Source: Terrimesophilobacter sp963702165
GTDB taxonomy: Bacteria > Actinomycetota > Actinomycetes > Actinomycetales > Microbacteriaceae
Length of the DNA: 64,000 bases
Reading direction: 5' to 3'
Assembly (NCBI GenBank): GCA_963702165.1
Contig: OY969722.1
Span: 186,001-250,000, forward strand
A model generated the notes under the pieces. It was not told where the DNA came from, made no database searches, and was given only the letters and a program-made list of their open reading frames with translations. A program made the position numbers and the translations under genes. Positions 57,980 through 64,000 of the stretch are shown here, in pieces (the first letter of the stretch is position 1; each line of letters starts with the position of its first letter).

Positions 57980-58777
57980 TCAGCGACCGACGAACTCGGC
58001 CGGCGTGCGCGTCAGGAACGCCTGCATGCCGATCCGGGCGTCCTCGCTAGAGGCGAGCCGGACGAGTTCCGGCTGAAGGTTCCGTGCCGCGGCAGCTTCA
58101 CCGTCCGCAGCGGCAGTGCGCGCACTCGCGAGGCTCGCCCGCACAGCGAGCGGCGCTTGCGCGGCGACCCGGCGGGCGAGTTCGAGTGCGCGGTCGAACT
58201 GCTCGCCATCCGGAACCACCTCCTGCACGAGGCCGATCCGGTGCGCTTCTGTGGCGTCGAAACTGTCGCCGGTGAGGATCCAGCGCATCGCGTTGCCCCA
58301 GCCGGCCACCTTCGGGAAGCGCAGGGTCGCACCGCCGAACGGCAGGATGCCGCGTGCCACTTCGATCTGGGCGAAGTTCGCGGACTGGGCGGCGACGGCA
58401 ATGTCGCTTGCGAGGATGAGTTCGATGCCGAGCGTCAGGCAGGTGCCCTGCACCGCGACCACCACCGGCTTGGTGGTGCCGCTGCCGTCGACCCGCCACG
58501 GGTTGATGCCGCCTTCGGGGACGATGTCGAGGCCAGCCGGCCCGATGCGAGGTGCGACGTCGGCCAGGTCCAGTCCGCCGGTGAAGTGCTCGCCGTGCGC
58601 GAAGACCAGCCCAACCCGCAACTCCGGATCGCGTTCCAGCTCGCCGTACGCGAGGCACAACTCCTGCAGGAGCCGGAAGTCGGCCGCGTTGCGCTTGTCG
58701 GGCCGGTTCAGCCCGATGAGGAGAATGTGCCCTTCACGGTCGACGGTGACGCGAGGCGAGTCCGATTCAGTGATCAT
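57980..58777 (-). CDS. Enoyl-CoA hydratase/isomerase family protein
   Basis: This 265-residue crotonase-fold protein has LIGLNRPDKRNAADFRLLQE, VFAHGEHFTGGLDLADVAP (oxyanion strand) and KPVVVAVQGTCLTLGIELIL with a second oxyanion glycine region; C-terminal helices (GDSFDATEAHRIGLVQEVVP) are typical. The two catalytic Glu of classical hydratases are not both evident (the second position reads near GILPFGGATLRFPKVAGWGN), so activity other than hydration is possible. ATG start supported by a TAGGCT box. Confidence 0.87.
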   Translation of the reverse strand: MITESDSPRVTVDREGHILLIGLNRPDKRNAADFRLLQELCLAYGELERDPELRVGLVFAHGEHFTGGLDLADVAPRIGPAGLDIVPEGGINPWRVDGSGTTKPVVVAVQGTCLTLGIELILASDIAVAAQSANFAQIEVARGILPFGGATLRFPKVAGWGNAMRWILTGDSFDATEAHRIGLVQEVVPDGEQFDRALELARRVAAQAPLAVRASLASARTAAADGEAAAARNLQPELVRLASSEDARIGMQAFLTRTPAEFVGR

Positions 58778-58789
58778 CGCCCCAGCCTA
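58778..58789 (-). promoter_or_regulatory. Leaderless promoter -10 box of the enoyl-CoA hydratase gene
   Basis: TAGGCT at 58789-58784, 6 nt to ATG 58777. It lies between the arginase stop and this gene. Confidence 0.55.
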
Positions 58790-58799
58790 CGGGCGGATG

Positions 58800-59606
58800 T
58801 CACCGGGTGAGGGCGGCGATGATGCGCAGGATTGTCGGCAGGTCGTCGGCTGCGGCGGCCTCGGATGCCGGCGCGAACTCGGTGATACCGGCACCGGCCA
58901 GCGTGAATTCGGAGCGAAGCGCACGCACGCACTCGATGAGCAGCGCGCTCGTGATGCCGAAGGGCTCAGGGAACACGAGACCCGCGAACTCCGCTGGGTC
59001 GAGAACGTCCAGGTCGATGTGCAGGTACACCGAGGTCGCGCCGGTCGCCTTCACCTGCTCGATGAGCGCCTGCGGGTTCAGGCTGCCCGGATCGATGCAG
59101 GCGAGGCTCATGTCGTCGATGTACTCGCGTTCGGCGCTGTCGAAGGCACGCGCACCCGCGAGCACGAGCCGACGCGGGTCGAGGGTTCGTTCTGGCGCGA
59201 GGTGCTCCACCCCTTCACCGAGCAGCGTTCGCAGCACCATCCCGTGGAAGGCGCCGGATGGTGACGTCTCTGGGGTGTTGAGATCCGGATGCGAGTCGAA
59301 CCAGACGACCGCGGTCGTCTCTTCGGCCGCACGCTCGATCGCGGCCAATTCGACGCCGCAGTCCCCGCCGATCGTGATGACCGGTTTGGGCGCCGTCTTG
59401 AGGGCGACGCGCATCCGGTCCCGCACGGTCATGAGCGAACCGCAGCGGGCGACGCCGCTGCCGAGTTCATCGCCGGCTTCGAGCGGGACGTCGACGACAA
59501 CCGTGGTGGAACCAGGAAGGTCGCCGCGGATCGCGTTCGCCCCGTCGACCAGCCTCATCGCGCGCGCGGAGCTTGAGCCTTGCCATTGCGGTACAACCAG
59601 GAACAT
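58800..59606 (-). CDS. Arginase/agmatinase family protein
   Basis: This 268-residue ureohydrolase has the metal-binding motifs ITIGGDCGVELAAIERA (GGDC instead of GGDH), VWFDSHPDLNTPETSPSGAF (DSHPDLN, usually DAHxD) and YLHIDLDVLDPAEFAGL (DxDxxDP). The GGDC replacement of the first His ligand is unusual and may alter metal binding. Substrate could be arginine, agmatine, formiminoglutamate or another guanidino compound. It is followed by the enoyl-CoA hydratase gene 22 nt downstream. Confidence 0.87.
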   Translation of the reverse strand: MFLVVPQWQGSSSARAMRLVDGANAIRGDLPGSTTVVVDVPLEAGDELGSGVARCGSLMTVRDRMRVALKTAPKPVITIGGDCGVELAAIERAAEETTAVVWFDSHPDLNTPETSPSGAFHGMVLRTLLGEGVEHLAPERTLDPRRLVLAGARAFDSAEREYIDDMSLACIDPGSLNPQALIEQVKATGATSVYLHIDLDVLDPAEFAGLVFPEPFGITSALLIECVRALRSEFTLAGAGITEFAPASEAAAADDLPTILRIIAALTR

Positions 59607-59635
59607 CTAGCCTGCCCGTCTTTCGTGTGCAGTCG

Positions 59636-59673
59636 CCTCGGGGTCGAACCTGACTTCAGGGCCGACCCCGAGG
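59636..59673 (-). terminator. Hairpin downstream of pspA
   Basis: 59636-59646 (cctcggggtcg) pairs perfectly with 59663-59673, enclosing 16 nt. It follows the pspA stop on the minus strand; a U tract is lacking. Confidence 0.5.
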
Positions 59674-59682
59674 TCCTTCGGC

Positions 59683-60423
59683 TTACTCTCCGGTGCCGAC
59701 CGCCTTCTGCGGCGCTCCCGACTTGAGCGCCGCGAGCCGTGCCTCGACCTCGACCGACTCGTCCGAGCGCTCCAGCTGCTCGAACTGGGCGTCCAGACTT
59801 GAAGCCGCGAGCTCCTGCGCGCCGAGGACCTTTGCCTCTTCGCGGCGGATCTTCTCCTCGAAACGGCTGATTTCGCTCGTCGGGTCGAGCAGGTCGATGC
59901 TCTTCATCGCATCCATCACGTGCTGCTGGGCGTCGGCGGTCTTGGCGCGCGCGATGAGCTCGTCACGCTTCGAGGACAGCTCGTGCAGCTTGCCGCGCAT
60001 GGCATCGAGGCCCTGCTTGAGCTGGTCGACGACCGCGGTCTGCGACTGGATGGTGGGCTCGGCCGCCCTGGCCTGGTTCTCCTCGGACAGCTGGCGGCCG
60101 AGGGCGACCTTGGCGAGGTTGTCGAACTTGTCCGCGTCGGCCGCGTTACCGGCTGCGCGCAGCTCGTCCGCCTTGCGGCTGGCCGCGAGGGCCTTGTTGC
60201 CCCAGTCGGCCGCGGCCTTCACGTCCTCCTGGTAGTCCTGCTCGAGCAGGCGCAGGTTGCCGATCGTCTGCGCGATGGCGGCCTCTGCTTCGGCGATGTT
60301 GTTCGTGTAGTCGCGGACCATCTGGTCCAGCATGACCGCCGGGTCCTCGGCCGCGTCCAGCATCGCGTTGATGTTTGCCTTGGCGAGTTGGGCGATCCGC
60401 CCGAAAATCGACTGCTTGACCAT
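59683..60423 (-). CDS. pspA: Phage shock protein A (PspA/Vipp1 family)
   Basis: PspA (246 residues) is a coiled-coil membrane-stress protein: it binds stressed membranes and, in Psp systems, regulates the stress response. The N-terminal amphipathic region IFGRIAQLAKANINAMLDAA precedes EDPAVMLDQMVRDYTNNIAEA and long helices. The frame is intact, and aaggaaaa lies about 6 nt before the ATG. It is 47 nt downstream of the TPM gene on the same strand, so they probably form an operon for envelope stress. Confidence 0.95.
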   Translation of the reverse strand: MVKQSIFGRIAQLAKANINAMLDAAEDPAVMLDQMVRDYTNNIAEAEAAIAQTIGNLRLLEQDYQEDVKAAADWGNKALAASRKADELRAAGNAADADKFDNLAKVALGRQLSEENQARAAEPTIQSQTAVVDQLKQGLDAMRGKLHELSSKRDELIARAKTADAQQHVMDAMKSIDLLDPTSEISRFEEKIRREEAKVLGAQELAASSLDAQFEQLERSDESVEVEARLAALKSGAPQKAVGTGE

Positions 60424-60470
60424 CGTCTTTTCCTTACCTTCCTGGGTATGCCTTGCTCACTGTCGGATGT

Positions 60471-62438
60471 CTAGAACCTGCCGCCACTGCTCCGCCTGCC
60501 ACCGGAGAAGCCTCGGGAACTTCCCCCAAAACTACCTGAGCGACCTCCTCCGCCGAACCCTCCGCCGAAGCCGCCTCCGCCGCCTCCGAAGATGCCGCCG
60601 CCTCGGCCGCCGCCGCTCAGCATTCCGCCGATGATGCCGCCGATGATCGCGCCACCGATGTCGGTTCCGACGCTGCCGCGTCGGCCGAACCCGCCGCCGT
60701 ATCCGGGCATCGAGAAGCCCCCCTGCAGGTCGTACTGCGCGCTCGACAGCGCCTGCTGTGCCAGGTTGCTCGCAGCGCGGGCGTGCGCGAGCGCGGCGAC
60801 CGGATCGGTGGTGGCGATCGCCACCGCCGAATCCAGATGACGCATTGCCTCGGAGAGCCGGGTGCGAGCGGTGTCGCGGATGACGCCGCGCCTGGTGGTG
60901 ATGAAGTCATATGCCGCCGAGATCTCAGCTCGAGCACTGAAGATCGCCTGGTCGAGCGCTCCGGCTGCCCGACGCACCTTCTCCTGCTCTTCGCGAACGG
61001 ACGCGAGCACGGCGTCCAGCTGCTGGTTCGCCTTGTGCAGGTTGGTGAGGCTGTTGATGGGGTCGTCTCCGGATGCCGCCGCCGACAGCGCGGCCTCGGC
61101 TGCCGCGATCGCGGGTGCCAGCTGCGGATCGTCGGCGGGCAGGGCGCGGGCAGCAGCGAGGTCCTGTTCGGTGTCAGCGACAGCGGCGCTGAGGGCAAGT
61201 TGCGCCTCCCGGAGGTCTGTGGCGACGCGCTCGACGGCGTCAAGCAGTTGCGTCACCTGGCCGGCCGCCGCCTGCGCGGCGCGCACGGCCACCGCGGCCT
61301 GGCCGGTCTTTCCGGCGGCAAGCGCCTGCTCCGCTTCAGTTGCGCGGGCGGTTGCGAAGGTCAGCAGGTCCTCGGCCTGCTTCGGATTGCCGGCGACCGT
61401 GGCAACCGCCGCAGGGGAGTAGTCCCGTTGCAGGGTTGCCAGCGTCTGCTGTGCGGCGTCAAGACGTCCCCGAGCCTGATCGGTGTCCTTCCGGATGGTC
61501 ACCAGGTGCTCGGGCGCCGTCTGCTCGAGTGCGCGAAGCTCGTCGAAGGCGTCGGCTTGCGCGTCGAGCTCCTTGTCGCCGGCCTCCGCGAGTTCGACGA
61601 TCTGCAGGGTCATGCTGCGGCGTTCCTCGGCCGACTCGGGGAACGCGTCGTCGAGCTTCTGGCGCAGCTCGAACGCGGCGCGGGCCTTTTCCTTGGCCGA
61701 CGCAAGGGCCGCGACGAATGGTTTCGCGGTCTCCTCGCCGAACTGGGCGACCGCGAAGCCGAGTTCCTGCTCGCTCGTCTTGATCTCATCGTCCAGTTGC
61801 ACGAGCAGGATGCTCGCGCGCTGGTCGAGCTGCTTGGCGTTGAGCTTTTCGGCGGCAACAGCTCGGCCCCTTCGCACGCGCGAGCGAATCAACAGCCCGA
61901 GCCCAATCGCCACGACGATCCCCAGGAGCACCCAGCCCCACGGGAATCCGGGGGCCGTGATCTTCTCGCGGAGGCCGTCAGCCGCAGCGATCGCGGCGCC
62001 CGCCCAATCGCTGTCGGAAAGGCGCGGCTCGATCAGGTCGCTCTCGATCTGGCGAGTCTCGCTCTCGCTCAACTCGAATCCGCTCGGGTAGGACATCTGG
62101 TAGACGCGGTCGTCGACCGCGACCGCCATCAGCACGTCGCCGTTGCCGAGACCGTTCCGCTCGGCTGTGGCATCCGCCCAGCTCGACCCGGCAGGCACTC
62201 CATCGAATGAGTCGACATACACAACGAAGAGCTGCGCGTCTGTCTCGGCGGCCAGTTGATCGAGAGAGTCCATGATCGCGGTCTCTTGACCGCGCACAGC
62301 GCCGACGGAGTCGAAGATGTAGGCCCCACCGAGGTCGACCGGGTCCTCGGCGAAAGCGACCGTCGGCGTCGCGAGAGCGATTGCCGCCCCGAACGTGATC
62401 GCGGCCCACCGTGTCAGAACCGAGCGTTGCGTGACGAT
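60471..62438 (-). CDS. TPM-domain membrane protein with Gly-rich C-terminus; non-canonical start
   Basis: This roughly 655-residue protein has a signal sequence (WAAITFGAAIALATPTVAFA), an extracytoplasmic TPM domain (DPVDLGGAYIFDSVGAVRGQ, NGLGNGDVLMAVAVDDRVYQ), one membrane helix (WGWVLLGIVVAIGLGLLI), long coiled coils and a Gly/Ser/Phe-rich tail (SGGRRSSGGRF). No ATG, GTG or TTG lies in frame between the signal peptide and the upstream gene. aagga (62450-62446) is 7 nt from an ATC codon at 62438-62436, so I propose ATC as start or a sequence error at this codon. TPM-PspA pairing is known in bacterial envelope stress. Confidence 0.85.
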   Translation of the reverse strand: MVTQRSVLTRWAAITFGAAIALATPTVAFAEDPVDLGGAYIFDSVGAVRGQETAIMDSLDQLAAETDAQLFVVYVDSFDGVPAGSSWADATAERNGLGNGDVLMAVAVDDRVYQMSYPSGFELSESETRQIESDLIEPRLSDSDWAGAAIAAADGLREKITAPGFPWGWVLLGIVVAIGLGLLIRSRVRRGRAVAAEKLNAKQLDQRASILLVQLDDEIKTSEQELGFAVAQFGEETAKPFVAALASAKEKARAAFELRQKLDDAFPESAEERRSMTLQIVELAEAGDKELDAQADAFDELRALEQTAPEHLVTIRKDTDQARGRLDAAQQTLATLQRDYSPAAVATVAGNPKQAEDLLTFATARATEAEQALAAGKTGQAAVAVRAAQAAAGQVTQLLDAVERVATDLREAQLALSAAVADTEQDLAAARALPADDPQLAPAIAAAEAALSAAASGDDPINSLTNLHKANQQLDAVLASVREEQEKVRRAAGALDQAIFSARAEISAAYDFITTRRGVIRDTARTRLSEAMRHLDSAVAIATTDPVAALAHARAASNLAQQALSSAQYDLQGGFSMPGYGGGFGRRGSVGTDIGGAIIGGIIGGMLSGGGRGGGIFGGGGGGFGGGFGGGGRSGSFGGSSRGFSGGRRSSGGRF

Positions 62439-62502
62439 GGCCGAATCCTTTCGGTGTGCCGACGTGAGGTGAGAGTCTAGCGGTGGCGACCGAACACCCG
62501 GT

Positions 62503-63267
62503 TTAGCGAAGGTGGATCGGCACCAGCGCACTGCCCACCAGTTCCGAGCCTGTCGTGCTGCCGTCGCCGACCTCGGCGACGACGATCGCGCCCGAGAGCT
62601 GGTAGCTGCCAGGAGCGGCGGGGGCAAGGGGGCCGTTCGTGCTCGAACCGGTGCTGCCGCACATTGCAGGTATGAAGGTGGCATCGAACCGGGTGGACTG
62701 TCCCGGCGCCAGATCGATGGGGACCGCTTCAGCGAGCGGGGCAGGCGCACCATGCCAGACGGTGACACCGTCCTGGGAGAGGGTGATGGCCGGTCCGGCC
62801 GCCGCCGAGCCGGTCACCCGCTTGGTGCTGCTGTTCAACAGGGTCACCGTGCCCATCACCTCGCCGTTGGCGATCGCGACATCGGACGGAAAGGCGAGAG
62901 TGAGAGTGAGGCCGGATGCCGCGGGCTGCACGATAGTCAACGGCTGGCCGCACTGGTTGAGCAGCTGGAGCGGCGAGGTGGGAACGAGCGAGCTGTCGTG
63001 ACTCTCGTCGGCCGGTCCGGTCCCGAACTCCTGGCTTTGCATGCCGTCGCTCATGACAGACGCGGGAGACTGAACCAGCTGGGGCAGGGTGGCGACACCG
63101 AGCACCATCACCCCGGCTGCCGCGAGGGTGGTTGCGGCACCAGCGACGAGTTGGCGTGGCAGTCGACGGCGGCGAACACGGCGCACGATGTCGGCCGGGT
63201 CGACCCCCGGCGACGGTGGCGTCTGGCCACCCTTCAGCCAGTCGCGCAGTTCGGACTCAGTGGGCAC
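62503..63267 (-). CDS. Membrane protein with BsuPI-like domain, partner of an ECF sigma factor
   Basis: This 254-residue protein has a short cytoplasmic N-terminus (PTESELRDWLKGGQTPPSPG), one helix (LVAGAATTLAAAGVMVLGVA, about residues 40-59) and an extracytoplasmic domain with LTLAFPSDVAIANGEVMGTV, VTLLNSSTKRVTGS and IDLAPGQSTRFDATF, similar in layout to intracellular proteinase inhibitor (BsuPI) domains. Its GTG start overlaps the sigma factor gene by 11 nt and has ggagg 5 nt upstream. It may be a regulator of the sigma factor; this is inference from position. Confidence 0.78.
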   Translation of the reverse strand: MPTESELRDWLKGGQTPPSPGVDPADIVRRVRRRRLPRQLVAGAATTLAAAGVMVLGVATLPQLVQSPASVMSDGMQSQEFGTGPADESHDSSLVPTSPLQLLNQCGQPLTIVQPAASGLTLTLAFPSDVAIANGEVMGTVTLLNSSTKRVTGSAAAGPAITLSQDGVTVWHGAPAPLAEAVPIDLAPGQSTRFDATFIPAMCGSTGSSTNGPLAPAAPGSYQLSGAIVVAEVGDGSTTGSELVGSALVPIHLR

Positions 63268-63808
63268 GATCGCCTCCCCGCGTGTTCGTCAGTGGCCCGC
63301 CGCGCTCGTCGCCCATGGCAACCGCGAGTCTGGCGAGCGCGTCGCTGAGGTAGCGCTTGACCGCGCCGGCGCTGATGCCGAGCGTTTCGGCGATGTCATC
63401 CACCTTCAGGTCCTCGTAGTAGCGCAGCACGACGCACGCGCGCTCTCGCGGCGACAGCTGTTGCAGCCGCGCGTCGAGGTCGAGGCGCATCTCGGTGGCA
63501 GCGTCGGTGGACTCGTGCTCGGCGGGGACCGCGGTGAGGTGTTCGATGCGGCGCCAGCGGCTGCGACGGCGCCCGGTGTCGAGGTAGGTGTTCAGGATGG
63601 CGCGGCGCACGTAGGCTTCAGCGCTCGCCACGGTGAAGCCGTTTCGCAGACGTCCGAACGTCTTGACCAGCGCGTCCTGCACGAGGTCAGCCGCATCATC
63701 CGCGCTCCCCGAAATCAGGTACGCGTAACGGGTGAGGGCGTCACCACGCTCTGCGACGAGGCGTGTGACGACCTCTTCCCAGCGCTCCTCGTTCCCGGCC
63801 CGTGCCAC
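63257..63808 (-). CDS. ECF RNA polymerase sigma factor, actinobacterial SigE-like family
   Basis: This 183-residue protein has sigma region 2 (LTRYAYLISGSADDAADLVQ, DALVKTFGRL) and region 4 (LSPRERACVVLRYYEDLKVD, DIAETLGISAGAVKRYLSDA). The family is the SigE-type ECF sigma factors that occur with a membrane protein downstream. I set the start at GTG 63808 because AGGAGG (63820-63815) lies 6 nt upstream; ATG 63835 and 63895 lack such a site. The following gene overlaps by 11 nt. Confidence 0.9.
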   Translation of the reverse strand: MARAGNEERWEEVVTRLVAERGDALTRYAYLISGSADDAADLVQDALVKTFGRLRNGFTVASAEAYVRRAILNTYLDTGRRRSRWRRIEHLTAVPAEHESTDAATEMRLDLDARLQQLSPRERACVVLRYYEDLKVDDIAETLGISAGAVKRYLSDALARLAVAMGDERGGPLTNTRGGDRAH

Positions 63809-63944
63809 GCGCGTCCTCCTTGGTTCCGCCACCATTCTGGCGGGGATCGCGGAGGACGGCGCGCGCGACGCGAGCGCAATGCTGCTCATACCCACTAAGA
63901 CGAGGCAGGTGTCCCGAACGTTGGGTGCGAGCGCGAGGGAACTG

Positions 63945-64000
63945 TCAGGCGGTCTCGGTGTTTTCGAGACGCTGCCGGATGGCGGCGAGCTGGCGTCGCA
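63945..64000 (-). CDS. C-terminal end of an unidentified protein (truncated by window edge)
   Basis: The last 56 bases on the minus strand can be read as ...RRQLAAIRQRLENTETA followed by TGA (63947-63945). Glu/Arg/Leu pattern suggests a helix. Too little is visible to name it. Confidence 0.4.
   Translation of the reverse strand, partial: RRQLAAIRQRLENTETA

Overview
This window is a contiguous, gene-dense, very GC-rich chromosomal segment from an actinobacterium, most probably of the family Microbacteriaceae. The evidence is the conserved order smc-ftsY-ffh-rpsP-KH-rimM-trmD-rplS-lepB-rnhB-DUF2469-yraN-comM-dprA-xerC-rpsB-tsf-pyrH-frr-cdsA, the DUF2469 gene, the GlgE/GlgB maltosyl-phosphate glucan module, a Scy-like coiled-coil protein, a mycothiol-type GT4 glycosyltransferase, frequent GTG/TTG starts and many leaderless promoters. 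I see no tRNA, rRNA, prophage, insertion sequence or CRISPR array, and no gene-free stretch longer than 300 bases.

Region 1 (1-9.5 kb): 3' end of smc, an MFS transporter, a translationally coupled pair (LLM-class flavin oxidoreductase plus GH13 glucosidase), ftsY, a second LLM oxidoreductase, a gamma-carbonic anhydrase and ffh. Region 2 (9.5-15.8 kb): a META-type lipoprotein, a third LLM enzyme, an EamA transporter, rpsP-KH-rimM-trmD, and map on the other strand. In this tract seven consecutive genes, including essential ones, need single-base deletions to restore their reading frame. I read these 17 extra bases as consensus errors, not biology. Region 3 (15.8-31 kb): the housekeeping block rplS to cdsA for ribosome, secretion, RNase HII, competence/DNA uptake, chromosome dimer resolution, UMP kinase and phospholipid synthesis. 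It is followed by a small four-repeat DivIVA-like protein and a lytic-transglycosylase-like exported protein.

Region 4 (31-43 kb): small hydrolases, an AI-2E-family membrane protein, a Scy-like protein with 23 in-register 11-residue repeats, a membrane/lipoprotein-like hybrid of unknown function, a thioredoxin-like/TPR protein and the glgE-glgB operon. Region 5 (43-46.7 kb): a SipW-type surface operon with three proteins carrying SipW-style signal peptides, an LPFTG-anchored protein and a SipW-type signal peptidase. It sits behind a hairpin-rich leader and carries a second small cluster of single-base insertions. Region 6 (46.7-56.4 kb): glycogen phosphorylase, a 60-bp near-perfect palindrome, an LCP-family cell-wall ligase, a YtrA-like GntR/ABC transporter operon with an inverted-repeat operator, an amidase, a small HEXXH membrane protein and the GT4 enzyme. 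Region 7 (56.4-64 kb): an FAD disulfide reductase, an enoyl-CoA hydratase, an arginase-family protein, the PspA-TPM envelope-stress pair and a SigE-type ECF sigma factor with a membrane-protein partner.

Three observations stand out. First, at least 17 genes have a TANNNT box 6-7 nt upstream of their start codon, which indicates leaderless transcription and lets several starts be fixed. Second, intergenic palindromes recur, including two copies of one 56-bp element 34 kb apart. Third, the SipW/LPXTG operon is the best candidate for an under-described surface structure.
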